Assembly: GCA_900539775.1 (NCBI GenBank)
Contig: UQDL01000009.1
Location: forward strand, 1-55,573
Source of the DNA: an uncultured Anaerotruncus sp.
GTDB lineage: Bacteria > Bacillota > Clostridia > Oscillospirales > Acutalibacteraceae
Length of the DNA: 55,573 nucleotides
Direction: 5' to 3'
In this document: positions 17,301 through 24,356 of the stretch, piece by piece
Layout of the letters: the number at the start of each line of letters is the position of its first letter
Numbering within the stretch: the first letter of the stretch is position 1
Program-made: the position numbers and the translations under genes
Notes under the pieces: model-generated
Seen by the model: the letters and a program-made list of their open reading frames with translations, nothing else
The model's database searches: none
What the model was told of the DNA's origin: nothing

Positions 17301-17988
17301 TGATGATGTAAGTATTACATTTTATGGTGTAAAAGACGGTGTGACATATAACGGTAATGCTTATAAATACAGTGTAACCGACTATATTAAGTCAACGCTG
17401 AATAAGCCGACATCTTCTGCAAAGCTTAAAACTTTATTGGTTGATTTGGTGTATTACGGCGAGGCTTGTCAGGTATATCAAAACTATAAAACCGATAATT
17501 TGCTTACCGATATACTTACCGATGAGCAAAAAGCACTTCGCAGCACGGTTGATTTGAATTTAACGAATATCAAGAATGCAAGCTACGAAACCTGTGAAAA
17601 CAGGCTTGTAAAGTTTGGTACGGCATTAAGGCTGAATAATTCGGTTGAAATTGCAATACCGCTGAATATGACCAATGTTACTCTTGATGACCTTTCATTC
17701 AAAGTAAAAATAGGTTCAAGAACATTGACATATACCTATGCCGAAAATCCGGATAATTTTGAAAAAGGAAAAGACGGTTATTGGTATTTCTATTTTGACG
17801 GTGTTTATGCAAATCAAATGAGTGATGAAGTATTTATCACTGCATACAAAGGCGATGAGCAAGTCAGCTATACACTTAAGTACAGTGTGGAATCCTATGC
17901 CGCAACTGTTACTGATGCAAAGTTAAAAGCAGTTACAGACGCAATGATGCGTTACGGCAATTCCGCAAAAGCCTATGCAGGCAAATAA
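14305..17988 (+). CDS. secreted M64 (IgA peptidase-like) metallopeptidase with DUF6273 and MucBP-like domains
   Basis: A 1227-residue exported multidomain protein. Residues 1-26 are a signal peptide ending VQAA. About 30-290 is a DUF6273-type domain (WRCVSID, WLRTPV, GVRPAFYL). About 360-650 is the M64 peptidase domain, with the zinc motif HELGHSLLGLGDEY at 539-552. About 811-875 is a MucBP-like repeat (QYKFEDGSEIPNTAGG, VTYYYKN). Then follow a CxxC-bearing HTHTWSAW segment and a C-terminal domain ending DAMMRYGNSAKAYAGK. No LPXTG motif is seen. It probably cleaves host or dietary glycoproteins at the cell surface. A 39-codon gene follows 50 bases later, and a fragment of a protein with the same C-terminal domain lies at 18494-18607. 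Confidence 0.85.
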   Translation: MTKKITAILLALCMAISVLPITVQAASKPDIKVGDYVKMGTYNNASILWRCVSIDDNGPLMLADRIIDTLAYDAKTNDNSNSKSHSRSYKRDDYGSNYWKDSNMRSWLNSTADAGKVDWLCGNPPKDGYVSETGAYNDKAGFLNAFSKSEIAAMKTVTQHSLVSHPEYNKGIVNGDANSDLYYYTDIAYAAINYDSAYFETTTEKVFLLDVKQANAVWKNLKGYYIAYNSNGMAWPYWLRTPVTDCNHDMRYISSSGEVGRYAPWYSDLGVRPAFYLDSEYFVSTSGSGSQSNPYIGSAPNKQEADYTISEPAEEANPDWNVSTEQSIQLTLGPWYSGDGKYANSTIPVYTIQKTRSDTENMVVVVCGEGYTKSQQGKFINDVKRLWQEAMKYEPYRSYADRFNVYALCTASESTFDNGGSTFFDVIVDKYNSPVISNNLHGSQWKNHIFERCIGPEFIEKIHDAHIKKTTDPNTIPMKPNGESNEYEPYYYVHDYIAQFAMVVNTTNDFGGAYNNREYGFHYFISPSDSYRAPKTFAHELGHSLLGLGDEYSTGYLLEDKELKSLNLSSVEDPEKIKWRQLLGFRNTYTCRNAYGSKMLVSSYECIMRDTNYQFCEVCRLQGFKRMSQLVNDIDLYVAPPEIKEYTGAYSSPSDFTDLETSAYYNYTYNRSDRLLSGNSKSRFNTDMKGKKIELRTVIQNISDKKTRQLKFKMWIKHSDGSVATDSSGNPLQTVQTFDIPTWNDKANFWPIGALDHIKSDFNSGLKSCSLIYQIPSDAQLKNGDTVAFQVLDENGNVLADDNTETQRYTTVSIQYKFEDGSEIPNTAGGTFTVPYGTKLDLVPAKSLYGYEFVKADGLNKPIVSDGTVVTYYYKNKNEEHTHTWSAWKYNNDAVYNSSSDYKDGTQTRTCSACGESETKEAPNTALLRRRGNALSLESSITLATYITKDVVDYYDEVYAEFTRNGKTEKVYPSGKTLTSNSIVYCIFDYTGISPQALGDDVSITFYGVKDGVTYNGNAYKYSVTDYIKSTLNKPTSSAKLKTLLVDLVYYGEACQVYQNYKTDNLLTDILTDEQKALRSTVDLNLTNIKNASYETCENRLVKFGTALRLNNSVEIAIPLNMTNVTLDDLSFKVKIGSRTLTYTYAENPDNFEKGKDGYWYFYFDGVYANQMSDEVFITAYKGDEQVSYTLKYSVESYAATVTDAKLKAVTDAMMRYGNSAKAYAGK

Positions 17989-18038
17989 TCGGCATATCAG
18001 TTTAATTTTAGATATGAAATAATTAAGGAGGTATTAAG

Positions 18039-18158
18039 ATGAAGGAAAAGTATATCAAACCTGATTCAGACATTCAAAAGTTTGCTGCCGTTGATGTAAT
18101 TACGACATCCGGTGGCGGCGATGAACCGATTGTCACTCCACCTGATTGGAACGACTAA
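18039..18158 (+). CDS. 39-residue acidic peptide with DVITTSG motif
   Basis: ATG 18039 has an almost perfect TAAGGAGGT at 18024-18032 and the frame ends at TAA 18156-18158. The peptide begins MKEKYIKPDSDIQKF, has AAVDVITTSGGG in the middle and an acidic, Pro- and Trp-bearing tail. There is no signal peptide. I recall short genes with a similar F-x-A-x-DVITTSG pattern in other gut clostridia, often without a known role. It lies between the M64 gene and a strong terminator, so it is likely co-transcribed with the peptidase. A ribosomally made precursor peptide is one possibility; a cytoplasmic micro-protein is another. Function unknown. Confidence 0.6.
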   Translation: MKEKYIKPDSDIQKFAAVDVITTSGGGDEPIVTPPDWND

Positions 18159-18163
18159 AGAGT

Positions 18164-18200
18164 AAAGGAGTCAAGATTTTATGTCTTGACTCCTTTTAAT
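18164..18200 (+). terminator. intrinsic terminator of the M64-peptide transcript
   Basis: AAAGGAGTCAAGA (18164-18176) pairs perfectly with TCTTGACTCCTTT (18184-18196) and is followed by TTAATTGTTT. Confidence 0.85.
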
Positions 18201-18212
18201 TGTTTGGCAATT

Positions 18213-18286
18213 GATGCCCCCGGTTCAACCGGGGCATCTTTGCTGAAAAGATAAAAACAAACGGCAGATGATTTCTCATCTGCCGT
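18213..18286 (+). repeat. two further hairpins
   Basis: A G+C-rich hairpin at 18213-18238 (GATGCCCC pairs with GGGGCATC, extended inwards by GGTT/AACC) is followed by TTTGCTG. A perfect hairpin with arms ACGGCAGATGA (18261-18271) and TCATCTGCCGT (18276-18286) comes next. With 18164-18200 this makes three hairpins in 125 bases. They may be tandem terminators or ends of small repeats. Confidence 0.6.
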
Positions 18287-18317
18287 CAGACTGTCGATAA
18301 AGTTTCCGAATCGCGCC
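18286..18317 (+). repeat. dispersed 18-bp repeat with conserved CGCGCC, copy 2
   Basis: Identical to 9742-9759 over 18 bases, with CGCGCC again 8 bases on. It abuts the hairpin ending at 18286. Confidence 0.55.
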
Positions 18318-18346
18318 AATAAAATAAATTAACCGTTTTAATGTTA

Positions 18347-18480
18347 TCAGGATTCTTTTTTATCCTTGTTTTCCGCTTTTTCTTCGCCGCTTTTTTCATT
18401 GGCCTTTTGCGGATTTTCTTTGCATACAACCGCGGTTTGCACCTGGTGGTTTTTAACGCTTAAAACCTTTATCACAAGCC
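18347..18480 (-). pseudogene. C-terminal remnant of an unidentified gene
   Basis: The minus strand is open to a TGA (complement of 18347-18349) and encodes GLVIKVLSVKNHQVQTAVVC followed by a charged tail rich in Lys, Glu and Asn. The strand-like first half and charged tail look like a real C-terminus, but no start exists: the sequence runs into the fragment at 18494 on the other strand. Family not recognised. Confidence 0.35.
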
Positions 18481-18493
18481 CTGCAGCAACACA

Positions 18494-18607
18494 ATGCTTT
18501 TCAGCGTTGAATCATATGCCCGTTTGGTAAGGGACAATTACAAGGACAAACCGCTTGATAAAATGACAACTGCAATGATGCTTTACGGAAACAGCGCAAA
18601 ACCATAA
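18494..18607 (+). pseudogene. C-terminal remnant of a surface protein related to the M64 protein
   Basis: The frame MLFSVESYARLVRDN to MMLYGNSAKP-stop parallels the end of the M64 protein (YSVESYAATV to MMRYGNSAKAYAGK). It is therefore the last 37 codons of a second secreted protein with the same C-terminal domain. The rest has been deleted. Confidence 0.65.
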
Positions 18608-18614
18608 GAGAGGA

Positions 18615-18929
18615 GAAAACGAAGAAGGACTTACAGACCGCTCTTTATTGGATATGGAAAACATTTGGAATTTTATAAACACGGCAGACATTGCAGATAT
18701 TTATAAAGTGCTTTCCCGCCAAATAAAATACAACACGGCAATTTCAGAGTAGGTAGATGCAGGAATCCTTGGATATAATATGCATATACGAGCCCGGCAA
18801 TTCCGTGACGGAGACGGAATTGTTACAAAGGGCGCCGATGCAACAATATGCAACATCGGAAGGCTTAGAAAAGACGGCATAAAAGAAACAAACGATGAAA
18901 TCATCATCATTATGGTTGGCAATTGCTGA
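18615..18929 (+). pseudogene. UPF0597 / L-cysteine desulfidase-family gene remnant
   Basis: One frame reads MENIWNFINTADIADIYKVL then RQIKYNTAISE, a TAG, and continues VDAGILGYNMHI, GDGIVTKGADATICNIGRL and KETNDEIIIIMVGNC-stop. These two blocks match the middle and C-terminal parts of UPF0597 proteins (CyuA-type cysteine desulfidases). The family residues between them, including those around the iron-sulfur cysteines, are missing. An internal deletion and a stop codon make it non-functional. The closing hairpin ATTGCT/AGCAAT at 18922-18941 overlaps the stop. Confidence 0.65.
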
Positions 18930-19000
18930 TTCAAAAGCAATCGCATAAATCAGCAAAGCATTTTATCCCACATTCCGTTTAAAATTTTATATCAGCAGAA

Positions 19001-19041
19001 AAAGAGGGCTTTAAGTTTTGTTGCTTAAAGCCCTCTTTTTA
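19001..19041. terminator. bidirectional terminator
   Basis: AAAGAGGGCTTTAAG (19001-19015) pairs perfectly with CTTAAAGCCCTCTTT (19024-19038). T-runs exist on both strands. It serves the minus-strand hydrolase ending at 19080 and any plus-strand transcript. Confidence 0.85.
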
Positions 19042-19079
19042 GTTTGTCATTTTATATTCAAAAGCAGCAGAAAACGCTA

Positions 19080-20051
19080 TTATCTGCTTATATATTTTTC
19101 AATAAACCTCTCAACCGTGTTCCAATAAAGCTTTGGTGCAACAGAAGATGAAAGTGCATGCCCTGCTCCTTCAACAGTAAGAACTTCTTTTTCGCAGGCT
19201 GCCGCAGAATATAAATCACCGAGCATGCTGTATGGCACAAGCTCATCATCCGAGCCGTGAATAAAAAGAGTTGGTATGCGGCTCTTTTTAACCTGCTCAA
19301 GAGCGCTTGCCTGCCTGAAATCATATCCGTCACGAATCTTTGAAAGTTCCGATGCGGCATTAAGCACGGGAAACCACGGAATATGCATAACCTCTGCCTC
19401 ACGCTTAAACTCATCCCACTCCGATGTGTAACCGCAATCTGCAATTACTGCTTTAACATTCGGCGGCAGCTCCTCACCGGATGCCATAAGCACCGTTGCC
19501 GCTCCCATGGACACACCGTGAAGAATAATTTGCGCATCGGGCTCCCAAGCAATGATCTTTTTAACCCATTTTATAATATCCAAACGCTCAGGCCAGCCCA
19601 TTCCGATTTTTGTTCCGCAGCTTTCGCCGTGTGCCCTTGCATCCACAGCCAAAACACTATAGCCAAGTGAGTAAAATTTATTTACAAAGCCTGCCATATG
19701 CTTTGCTTTACTTGTGTATCCGTGGCAAACAAGGGCATATTTGGTGCCGCTGTTTTTAAAAAGCTTTCCGTGCAAACGAAGTGAATCCGACATAATATAA
19801 ACATCCTTGCCGTTTGCACAATACCACTCTTTCATTTCCGGCGTGCCCGTTAATCCGCTGTATTTTGCACTTGCCTCTTCATCATTGCCGGCAGTATTCG
19901 TGGCCTTTTGAACCAAATTGTTGAGCTTGCTCATATGTATGGGTGATTTTGTGTTTATGGCAAAATCATAAAATATTTCTGCCGACATTGCAGTTAAAGC
20001 TGTCAGCCCGCAAAGAGCGCCGAAAACAGCACCTGCGCCTTTTCTGTTCAT
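19080..20051 (-). CDS. membrane-anchored alpha/beta hydrolase
   Basis: A 323-residue protein. Residues about 5-30 form a hydrophobic N-terminal segment that could anchor the rest outside the membrane. The hydrolase part has LVCHGYTSKAKHM near residue 108, DARAHGES, the nucleophile elbow LHGVSMGAATVLM (Ser near 182), the acid in FIHGSDDELVP near 270 and the histidine in GAGHALSS near 301. It belongs to the broad group of serine hydrolases that includes B. subtilis YqkD-like proteins. It appears to be a single gene with the terminator at 19001-19041. The substrate is unknown. Confidence 0.85.
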   Translation of the reverse strand: MNRKGAGAVFGALCGLTALTAMSAEIFYDFAINTKSPIHMSKLNNLVQKATNTAGNDEEASAKYSGLTGTPEMKEWYCANGKDVYIMSDSLRLHGKLFKNSGTKYALVCHGYTSKAKHMAGFVNKFYSLGYSVLAVDARAHGESCGTKIGMGWPERLDIIKWVKKIIAWEPDAQIILHGVSMGAATVLMASGEELPPNVKAVIADCGYTSEWDEFKREAEVMHIPWFPVLNAASELSKIRDGYDFRQASALEQVKKSRIPTLFIHGSDDELVPYSMLGDLYSAAACEKEVLTVEGAGHALSSSVAPKLYWNTVERFIEKYISR

Positions 20052-20351
20052 AAAACCCCTCCTGCCTTTTTAGATCATATCAAAACCGCAAAAATAATTC
20101 ATTTTGCTTTATGAAGATGATTCTTGTTTTATAAGATTATCTTATTTTTTGCATATATACATAAGATGAGAACTAAAAAAGAAAACATCTTGCTTATATA
20201 AAATCACATTTTTGGCGGAAAGTCAAGAAATCATCCGAAAAGAAACGGCTTTAAGCAGTGCTTGACTTTTGATTGCTGATTCAAACTTGACTGCACGGCG
20301 GCTTTTGCCGTCACATTTTATTTTCCGCGTCAACACTTATTTAAACCAAAT

Positions 20352-20386
20352 AAAATACACACCTGCCGCACAGGTGTGTATTTTGC
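20352..20386. terminator. bidirectional terminator
   Basis: AAAATACACACCTG (20352-20365) and CAGGTGTGTATTTT (20371-20384) are perfect inverted arms. It ends the MetE-like gene on the minus strand. Bases 20087-20351 hold no gene. Confidence 0.8.
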
Positions 20387-20398
20387 ATAAATGATAAT

Positions 20399-21511
20399 TC
20401 AGTTCTGTTTCCACACTTCATCTGCAATTTCTTTTACGAGTTTTAGCTTTGCCCATTGCTCATCCTCGGTAAGCTTATTTCCGATTTCGCAGGAAGCAAA
20501 TCCGCACTGCGGACTGAGACAAAGCCTTTCAAGAGGAATATATTTTGCAGCCTCGTTAATTCTTGCGATAATTTCTTCCTTGCTTTCAAGCTTTGGTGAT
20601 TTTGTTGTTACCAACCCCAAAACAACGATTTTATCATCCGACACCTTTGCAAGCGGTTCAAATCCGCCGGAGCGCTCATCATCATATTCCAAGAGAAGTG
20701 CATCAACATTTTCGTTTGCAAAAACCCAATTTGCAACAGGAGTGTAAGCACCGCTTGAAAAATAGGTTGAATGATAATTGCCGCGGCAAATATGCGAGGT
20801 TATTACCATATCCTCCGGCTTGCCCTCAAGTGCAAGATTATTTACCTTAAGAAGTCTGTTTTTATATTCATCCGCACTTATGCCGAAAATCTCTGTTCCG
20901 TTTTCCGTAAGAGCAGAGCCCCAAGAACAATCGTCAAGCTGAAGATTTCGGCAACCGGCTTCATAAAACTGCGCAATAACATTTTGATAAGCAGATGCAA
21001 TATCCTTGATAAGCTCATCATCCGTTGCATAAAATTTTCTTGTTTGCTCAATATTTCCCGGAACGGTGAGCTGTAAATAAGTTTGTGCCGGTGCGGGAAT
21101 TGTGTATTTGGCAACCGTGTTTTCATCCTCAAACTGCTTTAAGAATTTGAAATACTCAACAAACGGATGTGCCTTTGCTTTGAATTTTCCAACCAGGTAA
21201 GTATCATCCAGCACGGCAAGCTCGCCGTTAAACGGAACTCCGCCGCCCGTTGCCTTGTGCTCAACGCCATTAAATCCCCACATAAAATCAAGATGCCAAA
21301 ATGTGCGCCTGAATTCGCCGTCTGTGATTGCGTGATAGCCAAGCTCTTTTTGCTTTGCAACAAGCTTTGTAATTTCATTGTTTACAATGCCGTCGTATTC
21401 CTCTTTTGTGATTTCGTTATTTTCAAATTTGATTTTCGCATTTTTCAATGCCTGCGGCCTTAAAAAGCTGCCCACAAAATCATATCTAAACGGTGTTTTC
21501 AATTTGCTCAT
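20399..21511 (-). CDS. cobalamin-independent methionine synthase-like protein (MetE C-terminal/YxjG type)
   Basis: The start is ATG at 21511 (MSKLKTPFRYDFVGSF) with GGAAGGAC upstream; 33 earlier in-frame bases are rejected. The 370-residue protein corresponds to the zinc-binding C-terminal half of MetE and to B. subtilis YxjG/YxjH. Landmarks are YDFVGSFLRP near the start, ITDGEFRRTFWH, LQLDDCSWG, SHICRGNYHSTY (zinc His region) and LSPQCGFAS (zinc Cys). It should transfer a methyl group to homocysteine or a related thiol from a donor other than cobalamin. The LysR-type gene ends 91 bases upstream on the same strand, so the two are likely linked in regulation. Confidence 0.85.
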   Translation of the reverse strand: MSKLKTPFRYDFVGSFLRPQALKNAKIKFENNEITKEEYDGIVNNEITKLVAKQKELGYHAITDGEFRRTFWHLDFMWGFNGVEHKATGGGVPFNGELAVLDDTYLVGKFKAKAHPFVEYFKFLKQFEDENTVAKYTIPAPAQTYLQLTVPGNIEQTRKFYATDDELIKDIASAYQNVIAQFYEAGCRNLQLDDCSWGSALTENGTEIFGISADEYKNRLLKVNNLALEGKPEDMVITSHICRGNYHSTYFSSGAYTPVANWVFANENVDALLLEYDDERSGGFEPLAKVSDDKIVVLGLVTTKSPKLESKEEIIARINEAAKYIPLERLCLSPQCGFASCEIGNKLTEDEQWAKLKLVKEIADEVWKQN

Positions 21512-21602
21512 ATCTAAACTGTCCTTCCAATTTGTTATGAGCACAGTTTATCACAAAAAAAACATTTTGAAAAATACATATAATTTGCGGTTTACCATAG
21601 TT

Positions 21603-22508
21603 TTAACCTATGGGCAAATGCTTTTTCAGCGCCTGAATATAGGTATCAGCATAACGAGAAAACATAATATTTTTCTTTTTTATAATACCTATGTGCATAG
21701 AGCAGTCCATATTCAAAGGCCTTGCAACAATATCCTCGCCGTTCAATTTGCTGTCAATAACGCCCGAGCTGACTGTAAATCCGTTTAATCCGATTGCAAG
21801 ATTGAAAAGCGTTGCACGGTCGCGCACTTCAATACTTTTCGGCATATCAAGCACGCTCAAAAATTCCTCGCTGAAATAAAATGAATTTCTCTCCCCTTGC
21901 TCATAAACCAAATACGGATAGGGCTTTAATTCCTCAAGATTTATTCTTTCTTTTTCGGCAAGAGGGTGATTTTTGCTTATAAAAACATGTGGAGAGGCTT
22001 CAAACATTTCTTCAAAAACAAGGTCGTTTTTCTTAAACAGCTTTTGCAAAACTTCCTCGTTGCTTTCGCTCAAATACAAAATGCCAAGTTCGCTGTTGCC
22101 GCTTGCAACATCATCTATAATTTCGCCGGTTTGCGTTTCACGCAGGGTAAAATTATATTCCGATGCATCATATTTTTGCACCACATCCACAAAGGCGTTT
22201 ACGGCAAAGGAATAATGCTGGCACGATACGCAAAATTTAGGCTTTCTGTTTGTGCCCGTACAGAACTTATCCTTCATAATATCCGCCTGCTCAAGCAAAT
22301 TGCGTGCATAAGAAAGAAGTTCCTCGCCTTCCTTTGTAACGGTCATACCCTTGTTTGAACGCACAAATGCGGTAACATTCATTTCTTTTTCAAGGTTGTG
22401 AACGGAAGCACTGAGGCTCGGCTGAGAAATATACAGCTTTTCTGCCGCAAGTGTGATGTTTTTGCATTCGGCAACCGTTACAAAATATTTAAGCTGTTGC
22501 AGAGTCAT
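21603..22508 (-). CDS. LysR-family transcriptional regulator
   Basis: The start is ATG at 22508 (MTLQQLKYFVTVAE) with GAAAGGAT upstream. The 301-residue protein has the LysR winged helix-turn-helix in residues 1-60 (AAEKLYISQPSLSASVHNLE) and a two-lobed effector-binding domain behind it (GELGILYLSE-like strand, HPLAEKERINLEELK). It lies upstream of, and on the same strand as, the MetE-like gene, so control of methionine or methyl metabolism is a fair guess. The effector cannot be read from sequence. Confidence 0.85.
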   Translation of the reverse strand: MTLQQLKYFVTVAECKNITLAAEKLYISQPSLSASVHNLEKEMNVTAFVRSNKGMTVTKEGEELLSYARNLLEQADIMKDKFCTGTNRKPKFCVSCQHYSFAVNAFVDVVQKYDASEYNFTLRETQTGEIIDDVASGNSELGILYLSESNEEVLQKLFKKNDLVFEEMFEASPHVFISKNHPLAEKERINLEELKPYPYLVYEQGERNSFYFSEEFLSVLDMPKSIEVRDRATLFNLAIGLNGFTVSSGVIDSKLNGEDIVARPLNMDCSMHIGIIKKKNIMFSRYADTYIQALKKHLPIG

Positions 22509-22526
22509 GATTCTATATCCTTTCAA

Positions 22527-23270
22527 TTTTCACATTCTTAAATCGGTTAGTTATCATTAAATACAGCTTGATTATAATATCATGGCACAATGATGTCAAT
22601 GCACCGCAAAAACAGAATTTATGATGCGGTTATACCCACGGTCGGATTTTCAACATGCGCACATTGCTAAAGCCAAATCTATATGAAAGCGGCAAAAGGG
22701 ACAGACATTGAATTGCTTTTAAAAGAAAGCGGCTTTATTAAATAATTGTGTACCTGCAACCCAATGTAAAAAACGGTGCGGCATTTAGACTGCTTTGCAA
22801 AACAAAATGCTTTCAAATTAAAGAATTACACAAAACCCCGAAGCTTTGTGCTTCAGGGTTTTTGTGCTTTTTCTGCCGCAGCTTTCGATTGCAATACTTT
22901 TATTGCACGCCCATCCATTCATCCAAAAACAAACAAAAAAGCGGCAACCATTACAGCCGCCGCCATGAGAAGATGTAAATGCATGCAACATTTACTTTTA
23001 CACAATAACATATTTTTTCACAATTTCAACACTTTTTTAAATATTTTTACATTTTGTTTATATTTTTATTCACTATTAAAACTAACGGCTATATAATTTA
23101 GTCTTTGCAATCAAATTTATGCATATAGTTCATAGCAAAAGTGTGATCATTCATTATATCAATATATGCAAGCGCTCGTTTAAAAAAATCAAAATATTAA
23201 ATAAAATACACACAGATATAAAGGACTGATAAAATATCAGTCCTTTTCATTAAAAATATTTGTTACCTAC
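22527..23270. other. long intergenic region without a convincing gene
   Basis: It holds the likely LysR promoter region near 22560, a 20-codon orphan frame at about 22683, a terminator-like hairpin at 22834-22863 (AACCCCGAAGC with GCTTCAGGGTT, then TTT), an A+T-rich stretch from 22980 to 23215 and a hairpin at 23221-23245 (AAGGACTGATA with TATCAGTCCTT) followed by TTCATT. Several overlapping open frames are low complexity and are not called. Confidence 0.5.
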
Positions 23271-23352
23271 CATATGATTTTAAGCGGTTCACAACTGGTT
23301 GAAAAACAAGAAAGAAGCCCACATAGCCTTGTTCTATGTGGGTTTCTAATAA

Positions 23353-23374
23353 TTGGTGGAGATGGCGGTAATCG
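23353..23374 (-). repeat. 22-bp duplicate of the ssrA 3' end (att-like)
   Basis: Bases 23353-23374 are identical to 23504-23525, the acceptor-stem 3' end of tmRNA including CCA. The copies lie 151 bp apart, with a G+C-rich insert between them. A hairpin with arms CCCACATAG and CTATGTGGG lies just beyond, at about 23318-23342. Duplicated ssrA ends are typical left-overs of integrase-mediated insertion. Confidence 0.75.
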
Positions 23375-23469
23375 CTCGGCTCGCTTCTGCGCTCGCCGAC
23401 ACGCCGCGCCTAAAAACAGTCCACCGGACTGTTTTCTTAACGGCTGTTTCGATTACATTCCACAGCATA

Positions 23470-23503
23470 AATAAAAGAGCACCACAAGGGTACTCTTTTA
23501 TTT
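23470..23503 (-). terminator. terminator of ssrA
   Basis: On the minus strand, directly after the tmRNA CCA end, the arms TAAAAGAGTACC and GGTGCTCTTTTA form a hairpin with T-rich flanks. Confidence 0.65.
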
Positions 23504-23504
23504 T

Positions 23505-23856
23505 TGGTGGAGATGGCGGTAATCGAAACCGCGTCCGAAATCATCTTGCCAAGGGCTCTACGAGTGTAGTTTATTATTTAGGATTCCCCCAACCGATCGG
23601 CAACAAACAGCCTATCGGCATCGGTAGCCTTTTATACCTGACGGAAGCCAAGGCGCTCTTCCGTTCATGTTCACCACTAAATCGACGCTCTGTTCGGAGC
23701 CGTGGCACTCTCCGGCAGAACGCAAGCCGCTAATTAAGCAGCAAGAGCTACTGATCTGTTATTGTCAGTTAATTTTAAAGTGTTACTTTTAAAGCGGTGC
23801 AACTCCGCTACTCGCTGACCAAGGTTTAACAACCCCGTCGAAATCCTTTCATCCCC
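23505..23856 (-). ncRNA. ssrA: tmRNA
   Basis: A 352-base transfer-messenger RNA that rescues stalled ribosomes with SmpB. The 5' end GGGGATG pairs with CATCTCC ahead of the 3' ACCA, giving a tRNA-like acceptor stem; GGATTTCGACGGGG follows the 5' end as in other tmRNAs. The tag frame is at 23734-23766 (minus) and reads DNNRSVALAA followed by TAA. The resume codon appears to be GAC rather than the common GCA. It lies immediately downstream of smpB, 10 bases after that stop codon. Its 3' end is duplicated at 23353-23374. Confidence 0.95.
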
Positions 23857-23866
23857 ATATTAAATT

Positions 23867-24340
23867 TTAATATTTGCTGCGTTCCTTTAGCGCACGCTCT
23901 ATACTGCGATTTGCCTCTTTTTCTGCGGCAACATTGCGCTTATCATGCAGCTTTTTGCCCTTGCAAAGCCCGATTTCAAGCTTTGCACGGCCTTTTTTTA
24001 TATAAAGCTTAAGCGGAATTATGCTTAAGCCCTGTTGTTGATTTTGAGTGAAAAGCTTTATTATTTCTTTTTTATGCATCAAAAGCTTTTTTTTGCGCAT
24101 GGGATCACGATTGAAAATATTTCCATGCTCATAAGGCGATATATGCATTCCGATAACAAACATTTCGCCGTTATCAACACTGCAAAATGAATCCTTAAGA
24201 TTAACCTTACCGTTGCGAATTGATTTAATTTCTGTGCCGTAAAGCTCTATGCCGGCCTCATACGTTTCAAGCACAAAATAATCGTGATATGCTTTTCTGT
24301 TTGAAGCTATGGGCAGAAAGCCGCTGTTTTGTTTTTCCAC
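23867..24340 (-). CDS. smpB: SsrA-binding protein SmpB
   Basis: The start is a GTG at 24340 with AAAAGGAGC just upstream; a longer in-frame reading would overlap recR. The 157-residue protein has the family blocks ASNRKAYHDYFVLETYEAGI near residue 12, GTEIKSIRNGKVNLKDSF near 34, and the basic C-terminal tail KGKKLHDKRNVAAEKEANRS that inserts into the ribosomal mRNA channel. It binds tmRNA and is required for trans-translation. It lies directly upstream of ssrA and 16 bases downstream of recR, in the dnaX-ybaB-recR-smpB-ssrA series. Confidence 0.95.
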   Translation of the reverse strand: MEKQNSGFLPIASNRKAYHDYFVLETYEAGIELYGTEIKSIRNGKVNLKDSFCSVDNGEMFVIGMHISPYEHGNIFNRDPMRKKKLLMHKKEIIKLFTQNQQQGLSIIPLKLYIKKGRAKLEIGLCKGKKLHDKRNVAAEKEANRSIERALKERSKY

Positions 24341-24356
24341 TGCCTTGCTCCTTTTC

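Noticed and set aside
23353..23733. A 126-residue plus-strand frame
   Set aside because: It lies across tmRNA on the opposite strand and is explained by the RNA gene.
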